Source: Bifidobacterium psychraerophilum (GTDB taxonomy: Bacteria > Actinomycetota > Actinomycetes > Actinomycetales > Bifidobacteriaceae). From it: a stretch of DNA of 64,000 nucleotides. Each line of letters begins with the position of its first letter. The first letter of the stretch is position 1. The notes under the pieces were generated by a model. That model was given only the letters and a program-made list of their open reading frames with translations, did not search any database and had not been told where the DNA came from. Below are positions 35,150 to 44,362 of this stretch, piece after piece. The stretch spans positions 124,001-188,000 of the forward strand of contig NZ_JGZI01000008.1 in assembly GCF_000741705.1 (NCBI RefSeq), given 5' to 3'. Position numbers and translations under genes: made by a program.

Positions 35150-35740
35150 CTAGAACTTGAATCGCATCGTTCGAATGCGTTCGAGATGACGAAGGCGTTT
35201 CTGTGTGGACGAGCTGCTGATGCCTCCGAGATTGATCCACGTGCCGCGCCTGACGCCGATTTGCTTCAGTGTCTTATTGATGAAGATGCGACGTATGCCG
35301 TTGCCGAGCAAGAATCGGTAGTACGCGGTCGGCGAGGTGGATGTGGTCAGTACATAGGCGTGCTTCAGATTGGTCAGGCAGCCGTGGATGCCCGTCTTGG
35401 TCACCGTATGGCTCAGCCCTTCACCCTCTTTCATCACTTTGTCGATGAAGCCTTTGAGCATACCGGGGATGCCGTTCCACCAGATCGGGGTGATGATGAT
35501 CAACCCGTCGGAGTGCTGCAATGCGGCGAGGTATCGGCGTACCAGTGGGTCGTGGGTTTCCCCGGTGTGGAAGAGTCGCAGTTCCTCCGCGTCGTAATAC
35601 GGTTGGAACTGGTCCGCGTGCAGATCCAGCAGCTCGAATGTCGTCGAGCTGCCGTTCATGTTGGCGATTACCGATTCAAGAACCGCATGGTTGAAACTTT
35701 TCGTGTACGGATGGCAATAGATGATGGTTACTCTGCTCAT
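35150..35740 (-). CDS. Flavodoxin-fold NAD(P)H oxidoreductase (MdaB/YwrO/KefF-like)
   Basis: 196 residues with the flavodoxin-like quinone reductase fold: IIYCHPYTKSFNHAVLE near the N-terminus (FMN phosphate site) and IIITPIWWNGIPGMLKGFIDKV in the middle. It would reduce quinones or similar electrophiles by two electrons using NAD(P)H. Its start shares a base with the TetR stop (TGATG), so the two are co-translated and TetR probably controls it. Confidence 0.85.
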   Translation of the reverse strand: MSRVTIIYCHPYTKSFNHAVLESVIANMNGSSTTFELLDLHADQFQPYYDAEELRLFHTGETHDPLVRRYLAALQHSDGLIIITPIWWNGIPGMLKGFIDKVMKEGEGLSHTVTKTGIHGCLTNLKHAYVLTTSTSPTAYYRFLLGNGIRRIFINKTLKQIGVRRGTWINLGGISSSSTQKRLRHLERIRTMRFKF

Positions 35741-36312
35741 CAGACTCTCTTTTCCTGTGATGCGATGAGTGCGGTGAGGGTGCGTTGCATCAGGTCGTCA
35801 CCCTCGGTGATGACGCCTTGCCGAAGCAACTGAACGAAACCTTGCAGGAATGCCCACACTTGCAGGAACAGTATCTGCGGAGGAACATCCAGATCACGGT
35901 CCTTCACGATGCTTCCGATCACGGTTTTCGTGAGTTCAAGCAGGGGGAACACGTGGGTGCCGTCTTCCAGGGCGCTTCTGGTCCACGGGCTGAAAAACAG
36001 GAATTCAATCCGTTTTGGATCGTGCAGTGAGTGTTCCGACAGTGCCTTGCCTATGGCGAGCAGTGCCTGTTCTGCCTGGTCCGGTATCAGGCCTTGTACG
36101 GCGGGGGATATCTCTTCGTACAGATCGCGGGACATCTCTTTCGCCACCGCGGCGAAAAGCGATTCCTTGCTGCTGAAATGCTTGTAAAAGGATCCTGTCG
36201 TCAATCCGAGCCCCTGCATCAGATTGCGTATGGAGACCTGTTCCCAGCCCTGCAGGCCGATTGTTTCGGCTGCATACTCCACAAGCCTTCGTTTGGTGTC
36301 GTTTCGATTCAT
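35740..36312 (-). CDS. TetR-family repressor
   Basis: 190 residues starting MNRNDTKRR; codons further upstream in frame overlap the operator region. The helix-turn-helix is VSIRNLMQGLGLTTGSFYKHF, followed by an all-helical ligand domain. A perfect palindrome lies 22 bases upstream of the start. It is the first gene of a two-gene unit with the oxidoreductase and most likely an autorepressor released by an electrophile or drug. Confidence 0.88.
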   Translation of the reverse strand: MNRNDTKRRLVEYAAETIGLQGWEQVSIRNLMQGLGLTTGSFYKHFSSKESLFAAVAKEMSRDLYEEISPAVQGLIPDQAEQALLAIGKALSEHSLHDPKRIEFLFFSPWTRSALEDGTHVFPLLELTKTVIGSIVKDRDLDVPPQILFLQVWAFLQGFVQLLRQGVITEGDDLMQRTLTALIASQEKRV

Positions 36313-36333
36313 GGTTATCCCCCCAAACAAAAG

Positions 36334-36348
36334 GATAACACTGTTATC
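36334..36348. promoter_or_regulatory. TetR operator
   Basis: GATAACA-C-TGTTATC is a perfect 15-bp palindrome just upstream of the TetR gene, in the right place to block its promoter. Symmetry and position are seen; binding by the neighbouring TetR is inferred. Confidence 0.65.
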
Positions 36349-36381
36349 TTATGATCGCTGCACGATGGCCGCAACCCGCCA

Positions 36382-36573
36382 TCAGCGGTAGAGGTATTTG
36401 CCCTGATCCATCTTTGATGAGATGTCACGAAGTGCCTTGGCGGTTTCGCGGTCGATCTCATCACCGTGTTGGAGCTTCTCGGCTTGGCTGCTCAAGTGGT
36501 TCTGCACGCCGAAAAAGGAGGCTATGGCTATCAGCGCAACCACGGTGATCCCCAGGATAATCATCAACCACAT
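36382..36573 (-). CDS. Small membrane-anchored protein
   Basis: 63 residues: MWLMIILGITVVALIAIASF is one N-terminal membrane segment, then a charged, probably helical tail (SSQAEKLQHGDEIDRETAKA). GGAAGGA lies before the ATG at 36573. I do not recognise the family. It ends 34 bases before the TetR operator but is transcribed toward it. The 273 bases upstream (36574-36846) hold no other gene. Confidence 0.5.
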   Translation of the reverse strand: MWLMIILGITVVALIAIASFFGVQNHLSSQAEKLQHGDEIDRETAKALRDISSKMDQGKYLYR

Positions 36574-36846
36574 CTTCTGTGTCCTTCCCGTGCGGCATCC
36601 ATACGAGCCCCGGCCGTCAGCTCACGGCATGCGCGGCCTATGTGGTGCGGTACCCCTCCTGCGGAGCGCGTCGTGTCTGCGTGCCTCAAGGCATTGCGTC
36701 TTTGCCGAGTCCCTTCAACGTCAGCTTAGGCCTTTTGGCGGTATTCTGCCGCGGCCCGGCGCAATATCAGCCGAATAGGGTACGGCGGCTCGGGGATGCC
36801 CGGTGGTGCTTGGCGGCGTGCCGCCATTGGGTGAGGGACATGGGCT

Positions 36847-37269
36847 TCAGGATGCCAGCTGCTTTCTGATGGAGATCAGGAAGTCGGTCGCCTCCGAAAG
36901 CTCATCGCTTTCGAGATGGAGACCCCGCATGATTCCCTCCCTGATCCGGAAGGATTCCTTGGCCAGCATGGTGCCTTCGGGCGTGAGACTGATGAGCATT
37001 GCCCTGCGGTCCTCGTCCGAGGCCTTTACGTCCACGAGCCCGCGTTCTTTCATTCGTGAGATGAGCCTGCTCGGGTGCCCCGATTCGGCGATCAGATGTT
37101 CGGAAAGCGTCTTGAGACTGCACGGTTGCAGGTCGCTCAATGCCATCAGGGCATCCGCCTGCACGCAGGAGAGGCCGATGGGGCGCAGCCCCGACATCAG
37201 TTGCTCGTCGAGCTCGTGATTGAGGGATCGGAGCTGCCTGATGAAGCCGAGATATTGCGGTTGTCCCAT
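36847..37269 (-). CDS. MarR-family regulator
   Basis: 140 residues from MGQPQYLGF (GGAAGGGA precedes). The winged helix includes CSLKTLSEHLIAESGHPSRL and the wing DRRAMLISLTPEG. It has a cysteine near residue 36 (LSCVQAD) and another in the LQPCS turn, so redox sensing is possible. It is divergent from an MDR oxidoreductase with two similar operators in between, the usual layout for a MarR repressor of a detoxification gene. Confidence 0.88.
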   Translation of the reverse strand: MGQPQYLGFIRQLRSLNHELDEQLMSGLRPIGLSCVQADALMALSDLQPCSLKTLSEHLIAESGHPSRLISRMKERGLVDVKASDEDRRAMLISLTPEGTMLAKESFRIREGIMRGLHLESDELSEATDFLISIRKQLAS

Positions 37270-37300
37270 ATATGTTCCCTTCCTTGGCCCGTACCAATAT

Positions 37301-37345
37301 ACATGATATGTCATCTATGTGCTACTCTTTTACATGACATGTCAC
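37301..37345. promoter_or_regulatory. Paired MarR operators
   Basis: ACATGATATGTCAT (37301-37314) and ACATGACATGTCAC (37332-37345) are near-copies exactly 31 bases apart, about three helical turns, so both face the same side of the DNA. The second contains the perfect palindrome TGACATGTCA. They lie between the MarR and MDR starts and probably control both. Confidence 0.65.
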
Positions 37346-37396
37346 CTAATAGGATGCGTGTGAAGGCTGTGCATCACGGAGAAGAGGAAATCACTC

Positions 37397-38314
37397 ATGC
37401 TTGCAGCAGTGCAGAGGAATGGGTCGGGAATCGCTGCCATCGCGGTCGAGGAGCTTGATGAAGTCGCCGCGGGAATGGGAGGAACGCTTATCGAAGGTGC
37501 CTACGCCCCGGTCATGCCGTGGGACATCAAGGCGGGGGAGGGAACCATCGGCGGGAGGCGTCTGCCCTCGGTCATCGGATATGCGCTCAGTGGAACCGTC
37601 ATCGGCGCCGGACCCCTTGGACTGCGCAACGCCGTAGGAAGACGCGTCATATCGCTTGTTCCCGAGGGGTCGAATGCGCAACGCGGTGTGGCGCCTCTGG
37701 CCCCCTTCGTCTTTACGGTTCCCGACAACGTGGGTATGGCTCAGGCGGCAAGCGTTATCGGTGGTGGCGATGCGGCCCTGATGCTGTCGAAGGTCCCGGA
37801 GTTGAATCCGGGTGATCGGGTTGTGGTCTCCGGCGCGAACGGGGGTGTGGGGACATGGCTGGTGCAGATACTCGATCTGATGGGTGTCAGGACGGATATC
37901 CTCAGTTCTTCACGAAGTCTCGGGGGCAATGCGGAGCTCTTCCCCGGCAAGCACGTCACTGACGATCCGGCGCAGCTGGCCTCCCACGCCTATGCCGCGG
38001 GTTTTGACCTGACAGGCGAAGGGAGTGTGCTGCGGATCCTGGAGAGCCAGCTGAAGAGCGGGGGCACCCTGGTGATGGCGGCGACGCCTGATCACCGGGC
38101 CTCAAGAAACGACATCAAGGCCGTCTTCCGCAACAGGCCGATCGGTCCGAAAGGATACAACTGGCTGCTGGCGCGACTCGCCGATGCTTCGATTACGGCG
38201 GTGATCGACTCCATCTACCCCTTGCGGGAGGTGCGTGAGGCCCAATGGCATGTGAAGCGGGATCCGCATAAAGGTCGTACCTTGCTCAGGCTCAATGACA
38301 ATGCGGAGCCATGA
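37397..38314 (+). CDS. Quinone oxidoreductase-like MDR-family reductase
   Basis: 305 residues of the medium-chain dehydrogenase/reductase fold. YALSGTVIGAGP lies in the N-terminal part; the Rossmann region carries GANGGVGTWLVQILDLMGV and the C-terminal half closes the dinucleotide site. No structural zinc cysteine cluster is seen, as in quinone reductases. GAGGAAAT precedes the ATG. It would reduce quinones or enones with NADPH, in line with the MarR pairing. Confidence 0.85.
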   Translation: MLAAVQRNGSGIAAIAVEELDEVAAGMGGTLIEGAYAPVMPWDIKAGEGTIGGRRLPSVIGYALSGTVIGAGPLGLRNAVGRRVISLVPEGSNAQRGVAPLAPFVFTVPDNVGMAQAASVIGGGDAALMLSKVPELNPGDRVVVSGANGGVGTWLVQILDLMGVRTDILSSSRSLGGNAELFPGKHVTDDPAQLASHAYAAGFDLTGEGSVLRILESQLKSGGTLVMAATPDHRASRNDIKAVFRNRPIGPKGYNWLLARLADASITAVIDSIYPLREVREAQWHVKRDPHKGRTLLRLNDNAEP

Positions 38315-38383
38315 CTGCACCGGATGGTGATGCGGTCGCGACGATGCGGGCGGATCGTCGCGGCATCTGGTTGTGCATACGAA

Positions 38384-38417
38384 AATCCCGCACACGACAG
38401 CTCGGGTGTGCGGGATT
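38384..38417 (-). terminator. Terminator of ppc
   Basis: AATCCCGCACAC (38384-38395) pairs with GTGTGCGGGATT (38406-38417). On the minus strand the stem is followed by TTTTCG, a short T run. It lies 25 bases after the ppc stop and also near the end of the convergent reductase gene. Confidence 0.8.
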
Positions 38418-38441
38418 CTCGTTGAAGGAGCGGGACTCAGA

Positions 38442-41198
38442 TCATCCGGTGTTCTGCAGGCCGGCGGCTACTCCGGACACGGTGCAGAGAATCAGATAGA
38501 TGAAGTCGGCCTGTTGGCTGGTGCTGAGTTCTTCCTTGTCGTTGCGACGACGCAGTGAGCGCAGCGCGCGGACCTGGGTGACCGAAAGTGCGTCAACATA
38601 GGGCGAACGGATGCGGATGGCCTGGCCAAGCACGTGCCTGTGCTGCAGCGGCCACTTGTCGCCAACGATCTTGAGCACCCACTTGCGTGTGAGCTCCATC
38701 TCGTCAAGGACCTTCTTCGCCAGATCGTCACGGTCGCCGAGCGCGAGGTACATCTTGGCGATGCGCTCGTCCGTCTTGGCGATCGACATCTCGATGTTGT
38801 CGATGAAAGTGCTGAACAGCGGCCACTCTTCGTATGCCAAACGCATGGTTTCCAGATCGTTGAACTGTTCGCAGGCGGTCCCCAGGCCGTACCAGGCGGC
38901 CAGATTGATGCGGGCCTGCGCCCAGGAGAACACCCAGGGGATCGTTCGCAGATCATCCAGTGATTTCGCGCCGATGCCGCGCTTCGCCGGACGTGATCCG
39001 ATGGGGAGCAGACCGACTTCGGTCAGTGGCGTCACAATGGAGAACCACGGGGCGAAATCGGGTGTTCCCAGCAGATCCAGGAAGCGGTTATGCGATGCCT
39101 CGTTCAGAGCCGTGGCCATCTGCGAGTACTTCTGGGTCATCTCGGTGTTGCGCTTCTCCACGCTCGGAGCCGACTGCAGCAAGGTCGCCGCCGCAACGGA
39201 CTCGATGTGGCGAATGGCCAGGATCGGATTGCCGTAACGGGCGAAGATGACCTCGCCCTGCTCGGTGAGCTTGAAGCGGCAGTTCACGGAGCCGACCGGC
39301 TGTGCAAGCACGGCGCGGTTCGCGGGACCGCCGCCGCGACCGACGGCACCGCCGCGACCGTGGAAGAGGGTCAGGTCGATATCGTGGCTCAGCGCCCACT
39401 TGGCGATGCGCTCCTGTGCGGAGTGCAAGGCCAGCGTTGCCGAAGTCGGGCCGGCATCCTTCGAGGAATCCGAGTATCCCAGCATGACTTCCATCTTGTT
39501 GCCGGTCGCCTTCAGACGTGCCTGCACCTCAGGAATCTTGATGATCTCTTCGAGGGTGTCGACCGAGTTCTCCAGATCCTCAAGCTGCTCGAAGAGGGGG
39601 ATGACGTCGATCGTCGGCACATCCTTGGGATGCGCGAAGGCCAAACGGTTCAGTTCGAAGACGTCCTTGACGTGCTGCGCCGACTTGGTGAAGGAGATGA
39701 TGTAGCGTCTGGCGGCTTTGATGCCGTTGCGGCGCTGGATCGAACCCAGCGCACGGAAGGTGTCGAGCACCTCGTGCGTCATCGGCTGAAGCGCTCCGCG
39801 CTCACCGTGCAGACCGTGTTCGCGGATGTCCTCAAGCGCTCGGGCATGCACCACGGAATGCTGACGGAACTCCATCTCGACCAGATGGAATCCGAAGGTC
39901 TGCGCCTGCCAGATCAGATCCTGCAGAGGACCATACGCGTGGCGTGGAGCATTGGCGGCGGCCAGTGAACGCTGCACGACCTTGAGGTCCTCGATGAATT
40001 CATCGCAGCTCTTGTACATCAGATCCGCATCGCGCAGAATCGAAGCGTGCAGACGGTCGGCGATGACGAGCACCACCGAACGATGCGGCTCCTGGCTCGA
40101 GATGAAGGAGGCCTTGTCGGTAAGGCGCTCGCTCATTTCCTTCTGATGGCTCCAAAGGCTCAGCAGCTCCGAGCTCGGGGGGGTCGTCTCGCTTTCCACC
40201 GTCAGGTTCTTGCCAACCGTGCGGGTCGACTGCTCAAGTTTGAAGATCACATGATCGGTGAACTTGCGAGCGACCATGCGGCTGACCTTGGCGGTGACGT
40301 TCGGGTTGCCGTCACGGTCGGAACCGATCCAGCTGCCGGGGTGGAAGAAGGCGGGGCACACGGGTTCGACTCTTCCGGCCTTCTTGCCGAGGATCCAATC
40401 GTCGAAGCGCCTGTAGACCTTGGGAATGGTGTCGAAGAGCGTGTTGTCGAAGATGTCGATAATCGTGTCGGACTCTTCAACAGGGGTCGGCTTTTTCAGG
40501 CCGATTGGCGAAGTACGGAAGAGCGCATCGATCTCATTGTAGAGACGGCGCTCATTCTCTTCCAGATCGGATCCACCGAGCTTGGGGCGTTCCTCAAGCA
40601 GTTCAGCCACGCGACGGATCTTGCCCTCGACCGCCTTGCGGCGGGCCTCCGTGGGATGGGCGGTGAACACCGGGTGGAATTCAAGCTTCTCGAGCAGTTC
40701 CTGCGCCTTGGCCGGACCCATCTCATCGATCAGCTGATGGTAGGCCCCGGTCATCTCGTTCACGGGATCCGTTGCGGCGTTGAGATCCACTTCGGACTCA
40801 CGCTTATGCAGAGCGGCGACGCGGTAATTCTCCTCGCACAGATTCGCGAGGTGGAAGTATGTGGTGAATGCGCGTGCCAGCAACTGCGAGTCGTGCATCG
40901 AGGTCCCGTCGATGAGGGCCACGGCTTTCGCGAGCCCATCCTCATCGGGATGCGGATCGGTGAGTATGTCGCTGAAATGCTCGGCGCTCGCCTCGACCGC
41001 ATTCTGACGGAGTGCATCGAATGATTCGAGTAATTGCGGGTTGAATTCTCCCAGGACATCGCGAAGAATGCGCAGACACAAATCCATGTCATACTTCAAC
41101 GATTCGGGAAGATCACGCTCCTCGGGACCTTTGGTCCCCGTGCCGGAACTTACGATTCCGGCATCAGCAGCTTTGATCTGGTCATTATTATCTGCCAT
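38442..41198 (-). CDS. ppc: Phosphoenolpyruvate carboxylase
   Basis: 918 residues, the normal length. The start at 41198 (MADNNDQ) follows AAGGAGG; an ATG six codons upstream lies before that site. Catalytic motifs are visible: FTAHPTEARR (His), GSDRDGNPNVT, MLGYSDSSKDAGP and LFHGRGGAVGRGGGP. It carboxylates phosphoenolpyruvate to oxaloacetate, the main anaplerotic reaction in bifidobacteria. It is transcribed alone and is divergent from the thrE-like gene. Confidence 0.97.
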   Translation of the reverse strand: MADNNDQIKAADAGIVSSGTGTKGPEERDLPESLKYDMDLCLRILRDVLGEFNPQLLESFDALRQNAVEASAEHFSDILTDPHPDEDGLAKAVALIDGTSMHDSQLLARAFTTYFHLANLCEENYRVAALHKRESEVDLNAATDPVNEMTGAYHQLIDEMGPAKAQELLEKLEFHPVFTAHPTEARRKAVEGKIRRVAELLEERPKLGGSDLEENERRLYNEIDALFRTSPIGLKKPTPVEESDTIIDIFDNTLFDTIPKVYRRFDDWILGKKAGRVEPVCPAFFHPGSWIGSDRDGNPNVTAKVSRMVARKFTDHVIFKLEQSTRTVGKNLTVESETTPPSSELLSLWSHQKEMSERLTDKASFISSQEPHRSVVLVIADRLHASILRDADLMYKSCDEFIEDLKVVQRSLAAANAPRHAYGPLQDLIWQAQTFGFHLVEMEFRQHSVVHARALEDIREHGLHGERGALQPMTHEVLDTFRALGSIQRRNGIKAARRYIISFTKSAQHVKDVFELNRLAFAHPKDVPTIDVIPLFEQLEDLENSVDTLEEIIKIPEVQARLKATGNKMEVMLGYSDSSKDAGPTSATLALHSAQERIAKWALSHDIDLTLFHGRGGAVGRGGGPANRAVLAQPVGSVNCRFKLTEQGEVIFARYGNPILAIRHIESVAAATLLQSAPSVEKRNTEMTQKYSQMATALNEASHNRFLDLLGTPDFAPWFSIVTPLTEVGLLPIGSRPAKRGIGAKSLDDLRTIPWVFSWAQARINLAAWYGLGTACEQFNDLETMRLAYEEWPLFSTFIDNIEMSIAKTDERIAKMYLALGDRDDLAKKVLDEMELTRKWVLKIVGDKWPLQHRHVLGQAIRIRSPYVDALSVTQVRALRSLRRRNDKEELSTSQQADFIYLILCTVSGVAAGLQNTG

Positions 41199-41404
41199 GT
41201 GGCCTCCTTGTGCCAAACGTCCGGTTGCTCGATCTACCAGCTTTCCACGGCTCCTCCGTGGTTGTGATAGCTGATCGTTCCAAGCCCACAGCCTTCAGTT
41301 CAGCTCTTGCGTGCAACATTGTAAGTCCTCTTTCGCCCAGTTGTATTACATTGGTCTGCCAATGGTCTGTGAAGTACATAACGAAAAGGTGCTTTCGGTG
41401 CAGG

Positions 41405-43003
41405 GTGTGGAGTAAACATGAAGCTGTGGGCTTCGCAAAAAGATTCAGAGACAACAGTCAGAAGGCGCAGCGCGCCACACACCAGAGTGAATCCGGCCAG
41501 GAGAAGATCAGCGCCTTTCACACGCACTCCATCCCTTTGGATATGGAGGATATCGTCAGGGATCTGGACAAGCCGGTCACCGAGGCGGGTATTGCGGCCA
41601 AAGCCAGCCTGATCGTGCGCGTCGGGGCCCTGGACCTGTCTTCGGGAACGGGAAGCTTCAGGGTGCGCGAGATGATGCACCGCATAGCGTATCCCCTTGG
41701 AGTGCATGTGCGCGCCGACGTCAACCTGACCGATATCGAAGCGACATGCACCGATGGCAAGGAGCGGATCACGGAGGTGATCGACCTGCCTTCGACGGGT
41801 GTGAACACCGAGCGCATCTGGCTGCTCGAGCATTTCGCGGACTGGTTCAGCGTGAGCTGCGGGTTAAGCAGCGTATACCATCATGAAGCCGAAATCTCAG
41901 AGGCACTGGTGGATAAGCTAGGCAGCCCGTCATCCGCCCTTTCGGCGTTGAGGGCATTGGGCCGCGTCAAGCAGGTGATCGCCAGAAAGAAAGAGGAGGA
42001 TGGCGATTTCAAGGGGCTGACCGTTCGTAAGGCCCATGCACGGCTTGACGTCATAGAGAAGCGCAAACCCTTGTACCCCGCGTGGTTCGCCGCGTTCGGC
42101 TCCGCTGTCGCCTGCGCGGCCTTCGTGTTTCTGCTCGGCGGCGGTCCCTTCGATATGGCCGGTGCCTTTGTGGGAGCCGGAATCGGTCATTTCGTACGCA
42201 GGCTGATGCTCGCCAAGCACCTCAACCAGTTCTTCGTGACCTTCGTCTCCGTTGCGGTCGCCGCCTTGGCATGCGTGGGCATGCTCAGGTTCATCGGTAT
42301 CTTCAATCCCATCGCCTTGGAGCATGACACCGCATATATAGGCGCGATGCTCTTCGTCATTCCCGGTTTCCCATTGGTCACCGGTGGTCTGGATATCGCC
42401 AAGATCGATTTCCCATCCGGGCTGCAGCGGCTGATGTACGCCTTGTCGATCATCCTGATGGCGACTTTTGCCGGTTGGGCCGTCGCCCGTGCTGTTTCCT
42501 TGAATCCTCAGGGTTTCGAACCGCTCGGACTTGATCCGATGCTGAACGGCGTTCTCAGATTCTTCGCGGCCTTCGCCGGTGTATGGGGCTTCTCCGTCCT
42601 CTTCAACTCACCGCAGCGTATGGCCTTCACGGCCGCTTTGATCGGTGCGATAACCGATACCATGCGTCTTGAAATCCAGGACCTGCTCAACGTGCCACCG
42701 GAGGCCGCTGCCTTCTTCGGGGCTTTCGCCGCAGGCCTGCTCGCAACCGCCTGGCGTTCGGCCGTCAGACGAGGGTGGCTGCCTCCACATCTGGGGTACC
42801 CGCGCATATGTCTGACGGTTCCCTCGATCGTGATCATGGTCCCCGGTCTGTATATGTACCGGGCGATGTTCTACCTCGGCCAGTTCTCAACGCTGAATGC
42901 GCTCGACTGGGCCTTCCGCGCGTTCATGGTGATCATCTGTCTGCCGGTCGGACTGGCGATGGCACGTGTGATCACCGATAAGTCATGGCGTTATGACGTA
43001 TAG
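41405..43003 (+). CDS. thrE: ThrE-type threonine/serine exporter
   Basis: About 530 residues from GTG 41405. The cytoplasmic N-terminal domain (about 55-215, with GTGSFRVREMMHRIAYPLG) is followed by about ten membrane segments, the ThrE/YjjP-YjjB layout. HVRADVNLTDIEATC and FVIPGFPLVTGGLDIAKI are characteristic. ThrE exports threonine and serine. The start is uncertain: the codon with the best ribosome binding site (GGAG, ATG at 41418) is in another frame, and GTG 41405 or the in-frame ATG 41540 would be needed for this one. In the gap from ppc, CATTGG-TCTG-CCAATG (41349-41364) is a short dyad. Confidence 0.8.
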   Translation: MWSKHEAVGFAKRFRDNSQKAQRATHQSESGQEKISAFHTHSIPLDMEDIVRDLDKPVTEAGIAAKASLIVRVGALDLSSGTGSFRVREMMHRIAYPLGVHVRADVNLTDIEATCTDGKERITEVIDLPSTGVNTERIWLLEHFADWFSVSCGLSSVYHHEAEISEALVDKLGSPSSALSALRALGRVKQVIARKKEEDGDFKGLTVRKAHARLDVIEKRKPLYPAWFAAFGSAVACAAFVFLLGGGPFDMAGAFVGAGIGHFVRRLMLAKHLNQFFVTFVSVAVAALACVGMLRFIGIFNPIALEHDTAYIGAMLFVIPGFPLVTGGLDIAKIDFPSGLQRLMYALSIILMATFAGWAVARAVSLNPQGFEPLGLDPMLNGVLRFFAAFAGVWGFSVLFNSPQRMAFTAALIGAITDTMRLEIQDLLNVPPEAAAFFGAFAAGLLATAWRSAVRRGWLPPHLGYPRICLTVPSIVIMVPGLYMYRAMFYLGQFSTLNALDWAFRAFMVIICLPVGLAMARVITDKSWRYDV

Positions 43004-43103
43004 CCCTCCGCAGGGCTCGTGCATCCATTGAACCCGCAGTGGGGAGCCTGATGAAGGAAGCTCTCTGAGGGCCTGGAACCGTACGATCCCGGTTTCAAAC
43101 GCC

Positions 43104-44195
43104 TCAGTACTTCATACCCATCGCGGCGCGGACCTCGTCAAGAGTCTCCTCGGCTATGGCGTTGGCCTGCGCGTTGCCGTCGTGCAACACATCGCGCACC
43201 GAATCCATATCCTTGGCAAGCTCCGCCCTGCGCTCGCGATGAGGCGCGAGGAATTCGTTCACCGCACTGGTCACATACTGTTTGAGCGCGCCGGAACCGG
43301 ATTCTCCGATCTCCTCGGCGATCTCAACGGGATCGCGTCCGGTCACCAGAGCCGCCGTGGTCAGCAGCGCGGAGACCTGGGGGCGGTTCACCGGATCAAA
43401 AGTGATGCGACGTTGCGAATCGGTGGGTGATTTCTTGATGAGTTTGGCGGTTTCCTCGGCGGTGGCGCTCAGCATGATCGAATTGCCGTAGGATTTGCTC
43501 ATTTTGCGTCCGTCGAGTCCCGGGATCTCCGGTGCATCGGAAAGAATCGCGGCAGGTTCCGGGAAGATCGGCTTCTTCGAGGCATAGCGTTCATTGAAAC
43601 GACGTGCGATGGTGCGGGTTATTTCCACATGGGGCAGGTTGTCCTTGCCGATCGGGACCACATTCGCCTTGCAGAAGAGGATATCGCAGGCCTGATGAAC
43701 GGGGTAGGTCAGCAGCAGACCGGTCAGTGCATGCCCGCTGGCCTCCATCTCCGACTTCACCGTTGGATTGCGGTGCAGCTCCGCCTCCGTGACCAGGGAC
43801 AGGAAAGGAAGCAGCAGCTGGTTTTCCGCGGGGACGGCCGAATGCGTGTACATCATCGTGCGTTTGGGATCTATACCCGCCGCCAGATAGTCCAGTACCA
43901 GATTCAGCACATTGTCGCCGATGCGGTCGGTGGTGTCACGGTCGGTGATGACCTGGTAATCGGCGATGATGATATTGGTGTGTACACCCCGCTCCTGCAT
44001 CTGGACGCGTCCCAGGAGCGAGCCGAAGTAGTGGCCCAGGTGCAGACGGCCGGTCGGCCGGTCACCGGTGAGCATGGTATATGCGCCGGGATTGGCTTCA
44101 AGCTTGGTCAATGTTGCATCGGAAAGCTTCTTTGCCGTGAGGAAGCTCGCGCTTACTTCGTTGCCTGCCGCCGTCAGCTGCCGTTCATCCGTCAT
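43104..44195 (-). CDS. trpS: Tryptophanyl-tRNA synthetase
   Basis: 363 residues, class I synthetase. The HIGH-type motif is in GRLHLGHYFG and KMSKS in GRKMSKSYGN. The start MTDERQL follows AAGGGA; earlier codons in frame are outside the gene. It charges tRNA-Trp in the cytoplasm. It converges with thrE and is transcribed away from the DUF3073 gene. No T-box-like leader was seen. Confidence 0.95.
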   Translation of the reverse strand: MTDERQLTAAGNEVSASFLTAKKLSDATLTKLEANPGAYTMLTGDRPTGRLHLGHYFGSLLGRVQMQERGVHTNIIIADYQVITDRDTTDRIGDNVLNLVLDYLAAGIDPKRTMMYTHSAVPAENQLLLPFLSLVTEAELHRNPTVKSEMEASGHALTGLLLTYPVHQACDILFCKANVVPIGKDNLPHVEITRTIARRFNERYASKKPIFPEPAAILSDAPEIPGLDGRKMSKSYGNSIMLSATAEETAKLIKKSPTDSQRRITFDPVNRPQVSALLTTAALVTGRDPVEIAEEIGESGSGALKQYVTSAVNEFLAPHRERRAELAKDMDSVRDVLHDGNAQANAIAEETLDEVRAAMGMKY

Positions 44196-44362
44196 TCTGT
44201 TGTCCCTTGAGTGCCTGTGCCAGTATTCTGCATAGAGTCGAAATCTTGCTTTTATCGTAAAAGTCTCAGCAGACAACGTAACTGGTGGTAACCTCTTATG
44301 TGATGCAAATTTAGAATCGTGTTGCCTATTGCGTGGGCACTTGAACTGGCGAAGGGGGTCGG

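Noticed and set aside
41418-41612. Short gene at ATG 41418 with a good ribosome binding site
   Set aside because: Its 64-residue product is Arg/Ser-rich shadow sequence. The overlapping frame encodes the ThrE protein. It is noted as a start conflict instead.
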